From positions 1 to 8,712 of the forward strand of contig JAEWRS010000185.1 in assembly GCA_023398855.1 (NCBI GenBank): 8,712 bases of DNA, written 5' to 3'. Origin of the DNA: Bacillota bacterium. Its GTDB lineage: Bacteria > Bacillota > Clostridia > Lachnospirales > Lachnospiraceae. The translations under genes were made by a program, and so were the position numbers. Numbering within the stretch: the first letter of the stretch is position 1; each line of letters begins with the position of its first letter. Below the pieces are notes generated by a model that was given only the letters and a program-made list of their open reading frames with translations, searched no databases and was not told the origin of the DNA. Positions 1 to 6,246 of this stretch are shown here, piece by piece.

Positions 1-1
1 G

Positions 2-235
2 TTCCAGTTCATGTGGACTTCCAACGACTTTATGGGACCACTTATTTATATTTCTGATATGCCCAAATATACAAATTCCATTTATTTGCGCATGTCCATG
101 GATGGTGATGTGGGATTCCAGTGGAACCGGATTTTAGCAATGTCTTTAATCTCGATTATTCCATCCCTGATCGTATTCTTCTGTGCTCAGGACGCTTTCA
201 TTGACGGTATTGCGGCCGGAGGAGTAAAGGGATAA
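2..235 (+). CDS. Carbohydrate ABC transporter permease, MalG/LplC type (3' part only)
   Basis: Only the last 77 residues are present; the reading frame is open at the left edge. The sequence shows the C-terminal signature of the MalG/UgpE/LplC inner-membrane permease family: the FMWTSNDFMGPLIYISD stretch (family form WtWNDF.gPLIYls), then a hydrophobic final membrane span (about residues 43-62, with the helix-breaking IIP) and the closing FIDGIAAGGVKG, which matches the family ending f.eGia.tGlKG. Such proteins pair with a second permease, a lipoprotein binding protein and an MsmX-like ATPase to import oligosaccharides. The cargo cannot be read from this fragment. The neighbouring GH28 enzyme without a signal peptide and the galacturonate catabolic genes suggest oligogalacturonides, which is inference. 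The EAA loop that contacts the ATPase lies outside the window. Confidence 0.9.
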   Translation, partial: FQFMWTSNDFMGPLIYISDMPKYTNSIYLRMSMDGDVGFQWNRILAMSLISIIPSLIVFFCAQDAFIDGIAAGGVKG

Positions 236-280
236 CTGAAAAAAACGGCGTAGTATGTCAGTGCTGTGCCTTCTGCATTA

Positions 281-313
281 AGGAAGTCTGGCTGTGTCGG
301 CAGCCAGACTCCT
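281..313 (+). other. Strong hairpin after the permease gene
   Basis: AGTCTGGCTG at 285-294 pairs perfectly with CAGCCAGACT at 301-310 around the loop TGTCGG. With A284 bulged, AGG at 281-283 also pairs with CCT at 311-313, giving 13 base pairs. No T-run follows, so it is not a classical terminator by itself. It sits directly ahead of the terminator hairpin at 318-340. It may protect the 3' end of the permease mRNA or belong to an attenuator-like arrangement, because its right arm can pair alternatively with the next hairpin. Confidence 0.6.
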
Positions 314-317
314 GGGC

Positions 318-349
318 AAGAGTCTGCATTGCAGGCTCTTTCTTTATAT
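318..349 (+). terminator. Intrinsic terminator of the ABC transporter operon
   Basis: AAGAGTCTGC (318-327) pairs with GCAGGCTCTT (331-340) over ten pairs with one G-T wobble and a three-base loop. The right arm runs into the T-rich TTTCTTTATAT. This fits a Rho-independent terminator ending transcription of the upstream transporter genes, possibly incompletely, since the pectin enzyme gene begins 70 bases further on in the same direction. Confidence 0.65.
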
Positions 350-371
350 CCTTGTAAATGGGTTTTATGAT
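343..371 (+). promoter_or_regulatory. Weak candidate promoter for the GH28 gene
   Basis: TTTATA (343-348) and TATGAT (366-371) are 17 bases apart and resemble sigma-A -35 and -10 boxes, with a poor -35. The gene lies after a terminator and so should need its own promoter, but read-through from the transporter operon is an alternative. No copy of the TGTAAGTGCTTAC operator is present here. Confidence 0.25.
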
Positions 372-417
372 ATAAAGGTTATTGAAAAGAATTTATATAG
401 GGAAGGTTCGTACCAAT

Positions 418-1983
418 ATGGAATTAAAAATTATCTTTAAAACGGCACGGTCCGTGACACTGGAGACGGTAACCCAGCAGATTTATGAATTTGAAAAAGC
501 TGGAAAAATTCTGGTAAATGGAGAAGAATTTGGAGAAACGAGGCTGGCTGTATTTACCCTGTTTGGTTTGAAACCAGATACGGATTATCATATTTCACTG
601 GAACGGGATGGAGAAAGGTCAGAAGCCGGCTTTCGGACTGATTATGAATTTGTTACGTTAAATGTGAAAGATATGGGGGCAAAAGGAGATGGGGATCAGG
701 ATGATACTTCTTTTATCCAGGCAGCGATCATGGCCTGCCCAAAGGAGGGCAGGGTACTCATACCAAAAGGCAAGTATCGGATAACCAGCCTGTTCTTAAA
801 GAGCCATTTAAGGCTTGAACTGGCAGAAGGAGCAGAGCTGTTGGCTGAAACGGACCGGAACAAATATCCCAGGTTTCCGGGAATCATTGAAAGCTATGAC
901 GAAAAAGAGGACTACAATCTGGGCACATGGGAAGGAAATCCACTCCCAATGTTTGCCGGGATCATAACCGGAATTGACGCAGAGGATGTGGTGATTTACG
1001 GACCGGGTCTGATTAGTGGCCAGGCTTCCTTTGACAACTGGTGGGACAATGTCCGCCAGATGAAGGTGGCATTCCGCCCCCGCACCATATTTTTGGAGAG
1101 ATGTAAAAACGTGGTTCTTCAGGGGTTTTCCTTAAAAAACAGTCCTGCCTGGGTGATTCATCCATATTTCAGCCAGAACCTGAAATTCTTAAACCTGGAT
1201 ATTGAAAATCCGGCGGATTCTCCTAATACCGATGGCCTGGATCCGGAATCCTGTAAGGATGTGGAAATACTGGGCCTGCATTTTTCTTTAGGAGATGACT
1301 GCATTGCGGTCAAGTCAGGAAAAATTTATATGGGCCGTAAGTATCAGACGCCTTCAGAAAACATCCTGATCCGCCAATGCCTTATGGAAAACGGTCATGG
1401 TGCCGTTACCATTGGAAGTGAAGTGGGTTCCGGTGTTAATAATATCCGGGTGGAACGCTGTCTGTTCCGCAATACAGACAGAGGCCTGCGGATTAAAACA
1501 AGAAGAGGCAGAGGAAAAGATTCCGTGCTTTCTGATATTTATTTTGATCATATTCACATGGATCATGTTATGACACCTTTTGTTGTAAACAGCTTTTACT
1601 TCTGCGATCCTGACGGAAGGTCTGATTATGTACAGTGCCGCGAACCCCTTCCGGTGGATGAGAGGACCCCAGAGATCGGAAAGCTTTACTTTACTGACAT
1701 TAAGGCGGAAAACTGTCATGTAGCGGCCTCCTTTCTTTATGGGCTCCCGGAACGGAAAATTGAGCGGGTGGAATTTAAAAACGTTGACATTTCCTTTGCT
1801 GACAATGCAAAATCAGGATCACCCGCCATGTTGTCTGGAATGGAAGAATGCAGGAAAAAAGGCTTTCTCATCAGCAATGTAGACACCCTGATCTGTGAGA
1901 ATGTAAAGCTTCATGGACAGGAAGGGGAAATGTTTGAGCTAAGTAACATCAATCACTATGAAATGAGAAAAGGGAGGAGTTAG
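418..1983 (+). CDS. Glycoside hydrolase family 28, polygalacturonase-like, cytoplasmic
   Basis: The 521-residue product hydrolyses galacturonan chains or oligogalacturonides by inverting hydrolysis. Residues about 1-76 look like the fibronectin-type/beta-sandwich lead domain common in clostridial GH28 enzymes. A pectate-lyase-superfamily start follows (MGAKGDGDQDDTSFIQAA), then the right-handed beta-helix. All four GH28 signatures are visible: NTD 270-272, DD 293-294, GHG 326-328 and RIK 358-360, covering the catalytic aspartates, the histidine and the substrate-binding arginine and lysine. No signal peptide or membrane segment is seen, so it should act inside the cell on imported oligomers, probably as an exo-enzyme (inference). 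An in-frame TTG at 382 would add 12 residues. I prefer ATG 418 because homologue-like sequence begins with MELKIIFKTARSVTLE and AGGGAAGG lies at 399-406. It is coupled to the next gene. A GH28 rhamnogalacturonase or xylogalacturonase activity is not excluded. Confidence 0.92.
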   Translation: MELKIIFKTARSVTLETVTQQIYEFEKAGKILVNGEEFGETRLAVFTLFGLKPDTDYHISLERDGERSEAGFRTDYEFVTLNVKDMGAKGDGDQDDTSFIQAAIMACPKEGRVLIPKGKYRITSLFLKSHLRLELAEGAELLAETDRNKYPRFPGIIESYDEKEDYNLGTWEGNPLPMFAGIITGIDAEDVVIYGPGLISGQASFDNWWDNVRQMKVAFRPRTIFLERCKNVVLQGFSLKNSPAWVIHPYFSQNLKFLNLDIENPADSPNTDGLDPESCKDVEILGLHFSLGDDCIAVKSGKIYMGRKYQTPSENILIRQCLMENGHGAVTIGSEVGSGVNNIRVERCLFRNTDRGLRIKTRRGRGKDSVLSDIYFDHIHMDHVMTPFVVNSFYFCDPDGRSDYVQCREPLPVDERTPEIGKLYFTDIKAENCHVAASFLYGLPERKIERVEFKNVDISFADNAKSGSPAMLSGMEECRKKGFLISNVDTLICENVKLHGQEGEMFELSNINHYEMRKGRS

Positions 1984-1984
1984 T

Positions 1985-2818
1985 ATGCAGATCGGAATCA
2001 GGTTACACGATGTGACACCAGGGACCCTGGAGGAACGGATAAAAATTGCCAAAGAGCAGGGGTTTACCTGTGTTCATCTGGCACTGGCTAAGACAGTAAA
2101 AGAGCATTCTGTAGAAAATTCTGCTCTGACACCGGGGTATGCCACTTATCTTCGCAAGAAATTTGCTGAGTATGATATGGATATTGCAGTACTGGGATGC
2201 TATTTGAATCTGGCCCATCCGGACCCAATAGAAATCAAAAAGATCCAGGAGCGCTATTTCGCCCATCTGCGCTTTGCTTCTATATTAGGATGCAGTGTGG
2301 TTGGAACGGAAACAGGTGCGCCCAATGTGGAATATCGCTATGAGCCTGCCTGCCATTCAGAGGAAGCGCTTCAGACCTTTATCACCAATCTGCGTCCGGT
2401 TGTGGAATGTGCGGAAAAGTTTGGTGTGATCATTGCTATTGAGCCGGTGTGGAGTCATATTGTATACAATTCCAGGCAGGCATTAAAGGTGCTGAAAGCC
2501 ATTGACTCGCCTAATTTAAGAATTATCCTGGATCCCGTAAATCTTTTATCGGTGGAAAACAGGGAGCATTACGTTCAGGTGATGGAAGAGGCAATTGAAG
2601 ATATAGGCAGATACACGGATGTCATTCACATGAAAGACTTTGTGGTAGAAGACGGTAGAATTGTATCAGGAGCTCCGGGAACCGGAGTCATGAAATATGA
2701 TGTGATTATGGATTTTGTAAAAAAAGAAAAGCCATATATCCAGATGACCATGGAAGACAGCAAACCGGATAATGCTGAGTGGTCAAGGAAATATCTAGAG
2801 AATTGTTATAGCAGTTAA
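1985..2818 (+). CDS. Sugar phosphate isomerase/epimerase family protein (xylose isomerase-like TIM barrel)
   Basis: The 277-residue protein has the length and layout of the AP-endonuclease-2/xylose-isomerase-like TIM-barrel family, which includes sugar epimerases and isomerases. The usual divalent-metal ligand pattern is visible at the ends of barrel strands: Glu153 in IAIEP, Asp183 in IILDPVN, His215 in VIHMKD and Glu257 in MTMED. No signal peptide is present. The start ATG is one base after the GH28 stop, with GGGAGGAG at 1972-1979 as ribosome site, so the two genes are almost certainly co-transcribed and translationally coupled. The substrate is unknown. The setting suggests a keto-uronate or another sugar released from pectin. 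It is not a uronate isomerase of the UxaC type, which belongs to the amidohydrolase family. Family placement is fairly sure; function is not. Confidence 0.85.
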   Translation: MQIGIRLHDVTPGTLEERIKIAKEQGFTCVHLALAKTVKEHSVENSALTPGYATYLRKKFAEYDMDIAVLGCYLNLAHPDPIEIKKIQERYFAHLRFASILGCSVVGTETGAPNVEYRYEPACHSEEALQTFITNLRPVVECAEKFGVIIAIEPVWSHIVYNSRQALKVLKAIDSPNLRIILDPVNLLSVENREHYVQVMEEAIEDIGRYTDVIHMKDFVVEDGRIVSGAPGTGVMKYDVIMDFVKKEKPYIQMTMEDSKPDNAEWSRKYLENCYSS

Positions 2819-2832
2819 GAGTGTCAATTGAC

Positions 2833-2888
2833 CAGGAAAGCAAACACCCATATCACTATGATTAATGGTATGGGTGTTTGCTTTTCTG
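2833..2888. terminator. Long hairpin terminator between convergent operons
   Basis: Positions 2833-2855 pair with 2866-2888 over 23 positions, including 16 uninterrupted Watson-Crick pairs (2837-2852 with 2869-2884) and two G-T wobbles, around a ten-base loop. It sits 14 bases after the isomerase stop and 37 bases beyond the uxaB stop on the other strand, so it probably ends both operons. The T-runs are short (TTTT on plus, TTT on minus) and partly inside the stem, so termination strength from the sequence alone is uncertain. Confidence 0.8.
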
Positions 2889-2925
2889 CCAGTAAGCTGT
2901 TGGAAAAAAGTATTAACTGTATTGG

Positions 2926-4416
2926 TTAGTTTAAACATTCCTTCATAACTTCATATGCGCCTTTTTCTTTCAAGGCTTTAACATATCCTGTTACAGCATC
3001 TTGAAACCCTTTGATTTTACTTAAATCCTCATCCCAGAAAACAGTGTTGGTGCAAACAGCATGAACAAGAGAGGCAGCATCGTCATCCTTGTGGTCATAG
3101 AAGAACTGAAGAACCGGCTTATCATCCTTAATGGTGTATTCATTACCGTCAGGGCGTACCCCGACAAGGCCGTCGCCAGTCAGATTCATTCCGTTATAAA
3201 ATGCAATATAAAAAGCAAAGGAAGCGGTTATGCATGGGGGAAGCTCACTTGTCTTTTCCACATAGCTTTTCAGGGAGGGAAGTACGCGCGCTTTCCATTT
3301 GGAGGTGGAATTTAATGAAATGGATAGCAGGGCATGATCAATAAATGGGTTTTTAAAACGCTCTGTAACAGAGGAGGCAAAACTCAACAGTTCTTCTTTT
3401 GGAAGAGTCAGGGTGGGGATGATCTCATCGTAAATGGTCTTGTTCATGAAACCGCAGATCACTTCGTCATCCATACAGTTCCGGACAATATCCTGCCCGG
3501 CAAGGTAAGCTCCCAGAACAAAGGAAGTGTGGGCACCGTTTAAAATGCGGCCCTTTCTCTGCTTGTATGGTTTATGGTCGTTACAGATGATAACGGGAAG
3601 ACCGGCTTCTTCAAAAGGCAGTTCTTTCTTTAGGCTGTCTGGTCCTTCAATGACCCAGAATCCAAAGACTTCGCCTGTATCTATGATATTGTCCTGATAG
3701 CCTAATTCTTCACATATGGCGGCAGCTTCATTTCTGGGATATCCGGTAACAATCCTGTCCACCAAGGTGGAACAGAAGATGTTCTCTGCTTTGATCCAGT
3801 CAATAAATTCTCTGCCAAGAGCCCATTGCTCTGCATATTTTAACACGCATTGCTCCAACTCTTTTCCATTATTATCAATCAGCTCGCAGGAAAGGATAAC
3901 AAAGCCTTTTCCGGCTTCTTTTCCGAATTTTTCAAACCTTCTGTATAGAAATTGAGTTAGTTTTCCTGGGTAGCTGTCAGCCGGAACATCTGTAAATTGG
4001 CAGGAAGGATCATAGGTAATACCAGCTTCGGTGGTATTGCATGCAATGAAACGCAGGTCAGCGTTATCGGCGCAGGCCAGTACCGCCTCATAATCTGAAT
4101 AAGGATTTAAGCATCTGCTCACACAGGAGATCACACGCTTGTCATTTACCTTTTTACCGTTTTCAAACCCCCGGAGGAAAAGAGTATATAGTCCTTCCTG
4201 CTGGTTGATCATATCTGCAAGGCCTGGTGCAATGGGCTGGCATAAGACGACCTTTGAATGGAATCCGGTTTTTTCATTTAAAACGTCAATAAAATAATCC
4301 ACAAATGCCCTTAAGAAGTTACCTTCTCCAAACTGCAGTACCCGCTCTGGAGCCTCTTTTAAAAGGTAACCGTCATAGCCAAGTTTTTCCAGTGTTTCAT
4401 AACATAACTTTTCCAT
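2926..4416 (-). CDS. uxaB: Tagaturonate reductase (altronate oxidoreductase)
   Basis: The 496-residue enzyme catalyses NADH-dependent reduction of D-tagaturonate to D-altronate in galacturonate breakdown. It belongs to the polyol-specific long-chain dehydrogenase (mannitol dehydrogenase) family. The N-terminal nucleotide-binding region shows VLQFGEGNFLRAFVDYFID (26-44) and ACNTTEAGI (125-133). The family catalytic pattern Lys-x4-Asn-x2-His is intact as Lys288, Asn293 and His296 in KGRILNGAH. The length is normal for UxaB. The start ATG at 4416 is preceded by AAAAGGAG at 4427-4434. It lies 50 bases downstream of uxaA on the same strand, the usual partner in this pathway. Fructuronate reductase (UxuB) and mannitol dehydrogenase are related alternatives, but the LQFGEGNFLRAF form and the uxaA neighbour favour UxaB. 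The enzyme is cytoplasmic. Confidence 0.93.
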   Translation of the reverse strand: MEKLCYETLEKLGYDGYLLKEAPERVLQFGEGNFLRAFVDYFIDVLNEKTGFHSKVVLCQPIAPGLADMINQQEGLYTLFLRGFENGKKVNDKRVISCVSRCLNPYSDYEAVLACADNADLRFIACNTTEAGITYDPSCQFTDVPADSYPGKLTQFLYRRFEKFGKEAGKGFVILSCELIDNNGKELEQCVLKYAEQWALGREFIDWIKAENIFCSTLVDRIVTGYPRNEAAAICEELGYQDNIIDTGEVFGFWVIEGPDSLKKELPFEEAGLPVIICNDHKPYKQRKGRILNGAHTSFVLGAYLAGQDIVRNCMDDEVICGFMNKTIYDEIIPTLTLPKEELLSFASSVTERFKNPFIDHALLSISLNSTSKWKARVLPSLKSYVEKTSELPPCITASFAFYIAFYNGMNLTGDGLVGVRPDGNEYTIKDDKPVLQFFYDHKDDDAASLVHAVCTNTVFWDEDLSKIKGFQDAVTGYVKALKEKGAYEVMKECLN

Positions 4417-4466
4417 TATATTTATCTCCTTTTTCTATATGGGGTAATTCGGCAAAGCAAAATGAT

Positions 4467-5948
4467 TTACAAGGTCACGCCTTGTTTAAAGATAGCCATG
4501 TCGTGGAAGCCGGCCTCTTCTGATTTCACTTTTTTTCCGGATGCAACTTCCATGATAAAATCAAAAAACTCATTTTTAAGAGTATCCATATCCGTGCCTT
4601 CTACCAGTACGCCGCAGTTAAAATCAATCCAGTTATTCTTCTTTGTACTTAAAGCGGTGTTGGTGGAAATCTTCATGGTAGGAACCGGACAGGCAAATGG
4701 AGTTCCTCGGCCAGTGGTAAACAGGACAATGTGAGCACCAGAGGCAGCCAGGGCCGTAGAGGCCACTAAATCATTGCCAGGAGCGCTTAAGAGATTTAAC
4801 CCCTTGATTCGTACCGGTTCCCCATATTTTAAGACATCCATGACCGGTGCGCTGCCAGATTTCTGGACGCAGCCCAGGGATTTGTCCTCCAGTGTGGAAA
4901 TGCCGCCCTTTTTGTTGCCTGGAGAAGGATTTTCATAAATGGTCTGGTTATAGCTGGTAAAATAGTTTTTAAAATCATTGATCAAATCCACGGTCTTTTC
5001 AAAGACTTCTTCATTTTGGCTGCGGTTCATAAGAAGGGTTTCCGCACCAAACATTTCAGGAACCTCTGTCAGAATGGTTGTTCCGCCTTTGGAAACCAGC
5101 ATATCAGAAAATGCCCCTACTGCTGGATTGGCAGTGATACCAGATAAACCATCAGAACCTCCGCATTTCATGCCAATGATCAGCTCGCTGCAGTTTATGG
5201 GTTCTCTGTGAAATGAGCCTGCATAATTTGCCAGCTGCTGGATAAGCTCCATGGCATCAGCCATTTCATCATCAGATTCCTGAGCCACCAGGAATTTAAC
5301 TCTGCGTTCATCGTATTCCCCTATATAAGGTTTTAACTCGGCAATATTGCTGTTTTCACAGCCAAGACCCAGGACAAGAACACCGCCTGCATTGGGATGA
5401 TTGATCAAATCAGCCAGTATGGTCCGGGTATATTCCTGGTCATCCCCCATTTGGGAACAGCCGTAGGGATGAGGAAATGCCGCAACTTCGTCAATGGTGC
5501 CGCCAACCAGCTTCTTTGCCATGCGTTCCAGAGCCGTTGCTATATTATTGACACATCCAACAGTAGGAATGATCCAGATCTCATTGCGCACGCCCACTTT
5601 TCCATCAGGTCTGCGGTAACCCTGAAAGAAACGTTCGTCTGTAGGAGCAATGGCTGCATTTTGCTTGTCGAAAGTGTAAGTCAATAAATCTCCCAAACCT
5701 GTTTTTAAATTGTGTGTGTGAATCCAGGCTCCTGTCTTTATGTCTTCCTTTGCCATGCCGATGGCACAGCCGTATTTGATGACGGATGAGCCGGCAGGTA
5801 TATGGGTGAGAGCAAACTTATGGCCCTGTGGAATATCTTCCAGAAGCACAACGGTATTTCCGTCGATTTCCGCGGCAGTGCCGGAAGAAAGCGGTTGTAA
5901 TGCAACTGCAACATTGTCTCCAGAATGAATTTTAATAAAATCCTGCAT
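4467..5948 (-). CDS. uxaA: Altronate dehydratase
   Basis: The 493-residue enzyme removes water from D-altronate to give 2-keto-3-deoxygluconate, using a divalent metal such as iron. The N-terminal SAF-type domain (about 1-90) includes WIHTHN (75-80). The catalytic UxaA/galactarate dehydratase part shows GYRRPDGKVGVRN (110-122), HPYGCSQ (160-166), LGLGCENSN (193-201), GMKCGGSDGLSGITANP (259-275) and TTGRGTP (411-417), so conserved cysteine and histidine positions are kept. The length matches full-length two-domain UxaA. I chose the ATG at 5948 because it begins MQDFIKI and has AAAGGA at 5959-5964 on the minus strand. An upstream in-frame ATG at 5975 adds nine residues but has no convincing ribosome site. 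It is the first gene of uxaA-uxaB. Its promoter region carries an operator also found before the divergent LacI-type gene, so induction by a pathway intermediate is likely. Galactarate dehydratase (GarD) is the main alternative and less likely beside uxaB. Confidence 0.95.
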   Translation of the reverse strand: MQDFIKIHSGDNVAVALQPLSSGTAAEIDGNTVVLLEDIPQGHKFALTHIPAGSSVIKYGCAIGMAKEDIKTGAWIHTHNLKTGLGDLLTYTFDKQNAAIAPTDERFFQGYRRPDGKVGVRNEIWIIPTVGCVNNIATALERMAKKLVGGTIDEVAAFPHPYGCSQMGDDQEYTRTILADLINHPNAGGVLVLGLGCENSNIAELKPYIGEYDERRVKFLVAQESDDEMADAMELIQQLANYAGSFHREPINCSELIIGMKCGGSDGLSGITANPAVGAFSDMLVSKGGTTILTEVPEMFGAETLLMNRSQNEEVFEKTVDLINDFKNYFTSYNQTIYENPSPGNKKGGISTLEDKSLGCVQKSGSAPVMDVLKYGEPVRIKGLNLLSAPGNDLVASTALAASGAHIVLFTTGRGTPFACPVPTMKISTNTALSTKKNNWIDFNCGVLVEGTDMDTLKNEFFDFIMEVASGKKVKSEEAGFHDMAIFKQGVTL

Positions 5949-6006
5949 AAGCTTTATTTCCTTTCTTTGTATCATTTCTTTGCGTTGTGTTTCATTAACA
6001 AACGGA

Positions 6007-6022
6007 ATGTAAGTGCTTACAT
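6007..6022. promoter_or_regulatory. LacI-family operator O1 (uxaAB side)
   Basis: ATGTAAGTGCTTACAT is palindromic except at its two central bases, giving seven-base half sites. The core TGTAAGTGCTTAC recurs exactly at 6187-6199 before the divergent LacI-type gene. It overlaps the predicted uxaAB start point, a position suited to repression. It also fits the Bacillus CcpA cre consensus TGWAARCGYTWNCW at all but one central base, so CcpA is an alternative ligand. Confidence 0.75.
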
Positions 6023-6024
6023 AA

Positions 6025-6053
6025 AAGATACACTATTTTAGTGTTTCCGTCAA
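6025..6053 (-). promoter_or_regulatory. Predicted sigma-A promoter of uxaAB
   Basis: Read on the minus strand, TTGACG (6053-6048) is a near-perfect -35 box and TATCTT (6030-6025) a moderate -10 box, with a 17-base spacer. Transcription would begin near 6018, giving an untranslated leader of about 70 nt before uxaA. The predicted start point falls inside the palindrome at 6007-6022. A six-base inverted repeat, ACACTA/TAGTGT (6030-6044), lies in the spacer. Confidence 0.55.
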
Positions 6054-6085
6054 TAGGGAAAGAAGAAAAGAGATTTATCATTTTA

Positions 6086-6161
6086 TTTAAAGGAAAAATT
6101 GAAAAAAAAGATAGTTTTTTCCTGATTTATTATCTTTATAGCAGTTGCTTTAAGGAAAAAT
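6086..6161. repeat. AT-rich tract with repeated AAGGAAAAAT motif
   Basis: AAGGAAAAAT occurs at 6090-6099 and again at 6152-6161. The inverted form TTTTTCCT lies between them at 6116-6123, pairing with AGGAAAAA at 6091-6098. A run of eight A (6102-6109) and a run of six T (6115-6120) lie inside. The tract separates the two divergent promoters. It could be UP-element or bent DNA, or a second regulator's sites; no gene is seen in it. Confidence 0.4.
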
Positions 6162-6173
6162 ATCTTGTATAAT
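6145..6173 (+). promoter_or_regulatory. Predicted sigma-A promoter of the LacI-type regulator
   Basis: TTGCTT (6145-6150) and a perfect TATAAT (6168-6173) are separated by 17 bases. The start point would be near 6180, seven bases before operator O2. The -10 box overlaps an in-frame ATG at 6172, which argues that this ATG is not the translation start. Confidence 0.7.
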
Positions 6174-6186
6174 GGATCAGGAAAAG

Positions 6187-6200
6187 TGTAAGTGCTTACG
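6187..6200. promoter_or_regulatory. LacI-family operator O2 (regulator side)
   Basis: TGTAAGTGCTTACG shares its first 13 bases exactly with O1 and in the same orientation. It lies just after the predicted start point of the regulator gene and 47 bases before its ATG, which suggests autorepression. The O1-O2 distance is 179 bp. Confidence 0.75.
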
Positions 6201-6231
6201 CTCACTTGATCCATGGAAATTTTATAATGCT

Positions 6232-6238
6232 AAAGGGA
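6232..6238 (+). promoter_or_regulatory. Ribosome binding site fixing the regulator start
   Basis: AAAGGGA ends eight bases before ATG 6247. It supports that start over ATG 6172, which sits in the -10 box and would put 25 non-homologous residues ahead of the DNA-binding domain. Confidence 0.6.
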
Positions 6239-6246
6239 CAACCAGG

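Noticed and set aside
352..368. Third operator copy near TGTAAATGGGTTTTA before the GH28 gene
   Set aside because: Only about eight of fourteen positions match and the right half site is lost.
382..417. GH28 start at TTG 382
   Set aside because: A rare start codon with AAAGG only about four bases away; the family-like N-terminus begins at ATG 418.
1354..1719. 121-codon minus-strand open frame inside the GH28 gene
   Set aside because: Antisense shadow of a well-conserved enzyme gene carrying the GH28 catalytic motifs.
5949..5975. uxaA start at ATG 5975
   Set aside because: There is no good ribosome site upstream, while ATG 5948 has AAAGGA at a proper distance and gives the usual UxaA beginning.
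6172..6246. Longer regulator starting at ATG 6172
   Set aside because: This ATG overlaps the predicted -10 box, the added 25 residues do not resemble a LacI N-terminus, operator O2 would be inside the coding region, and AAAGGGA fits ATG 6247.
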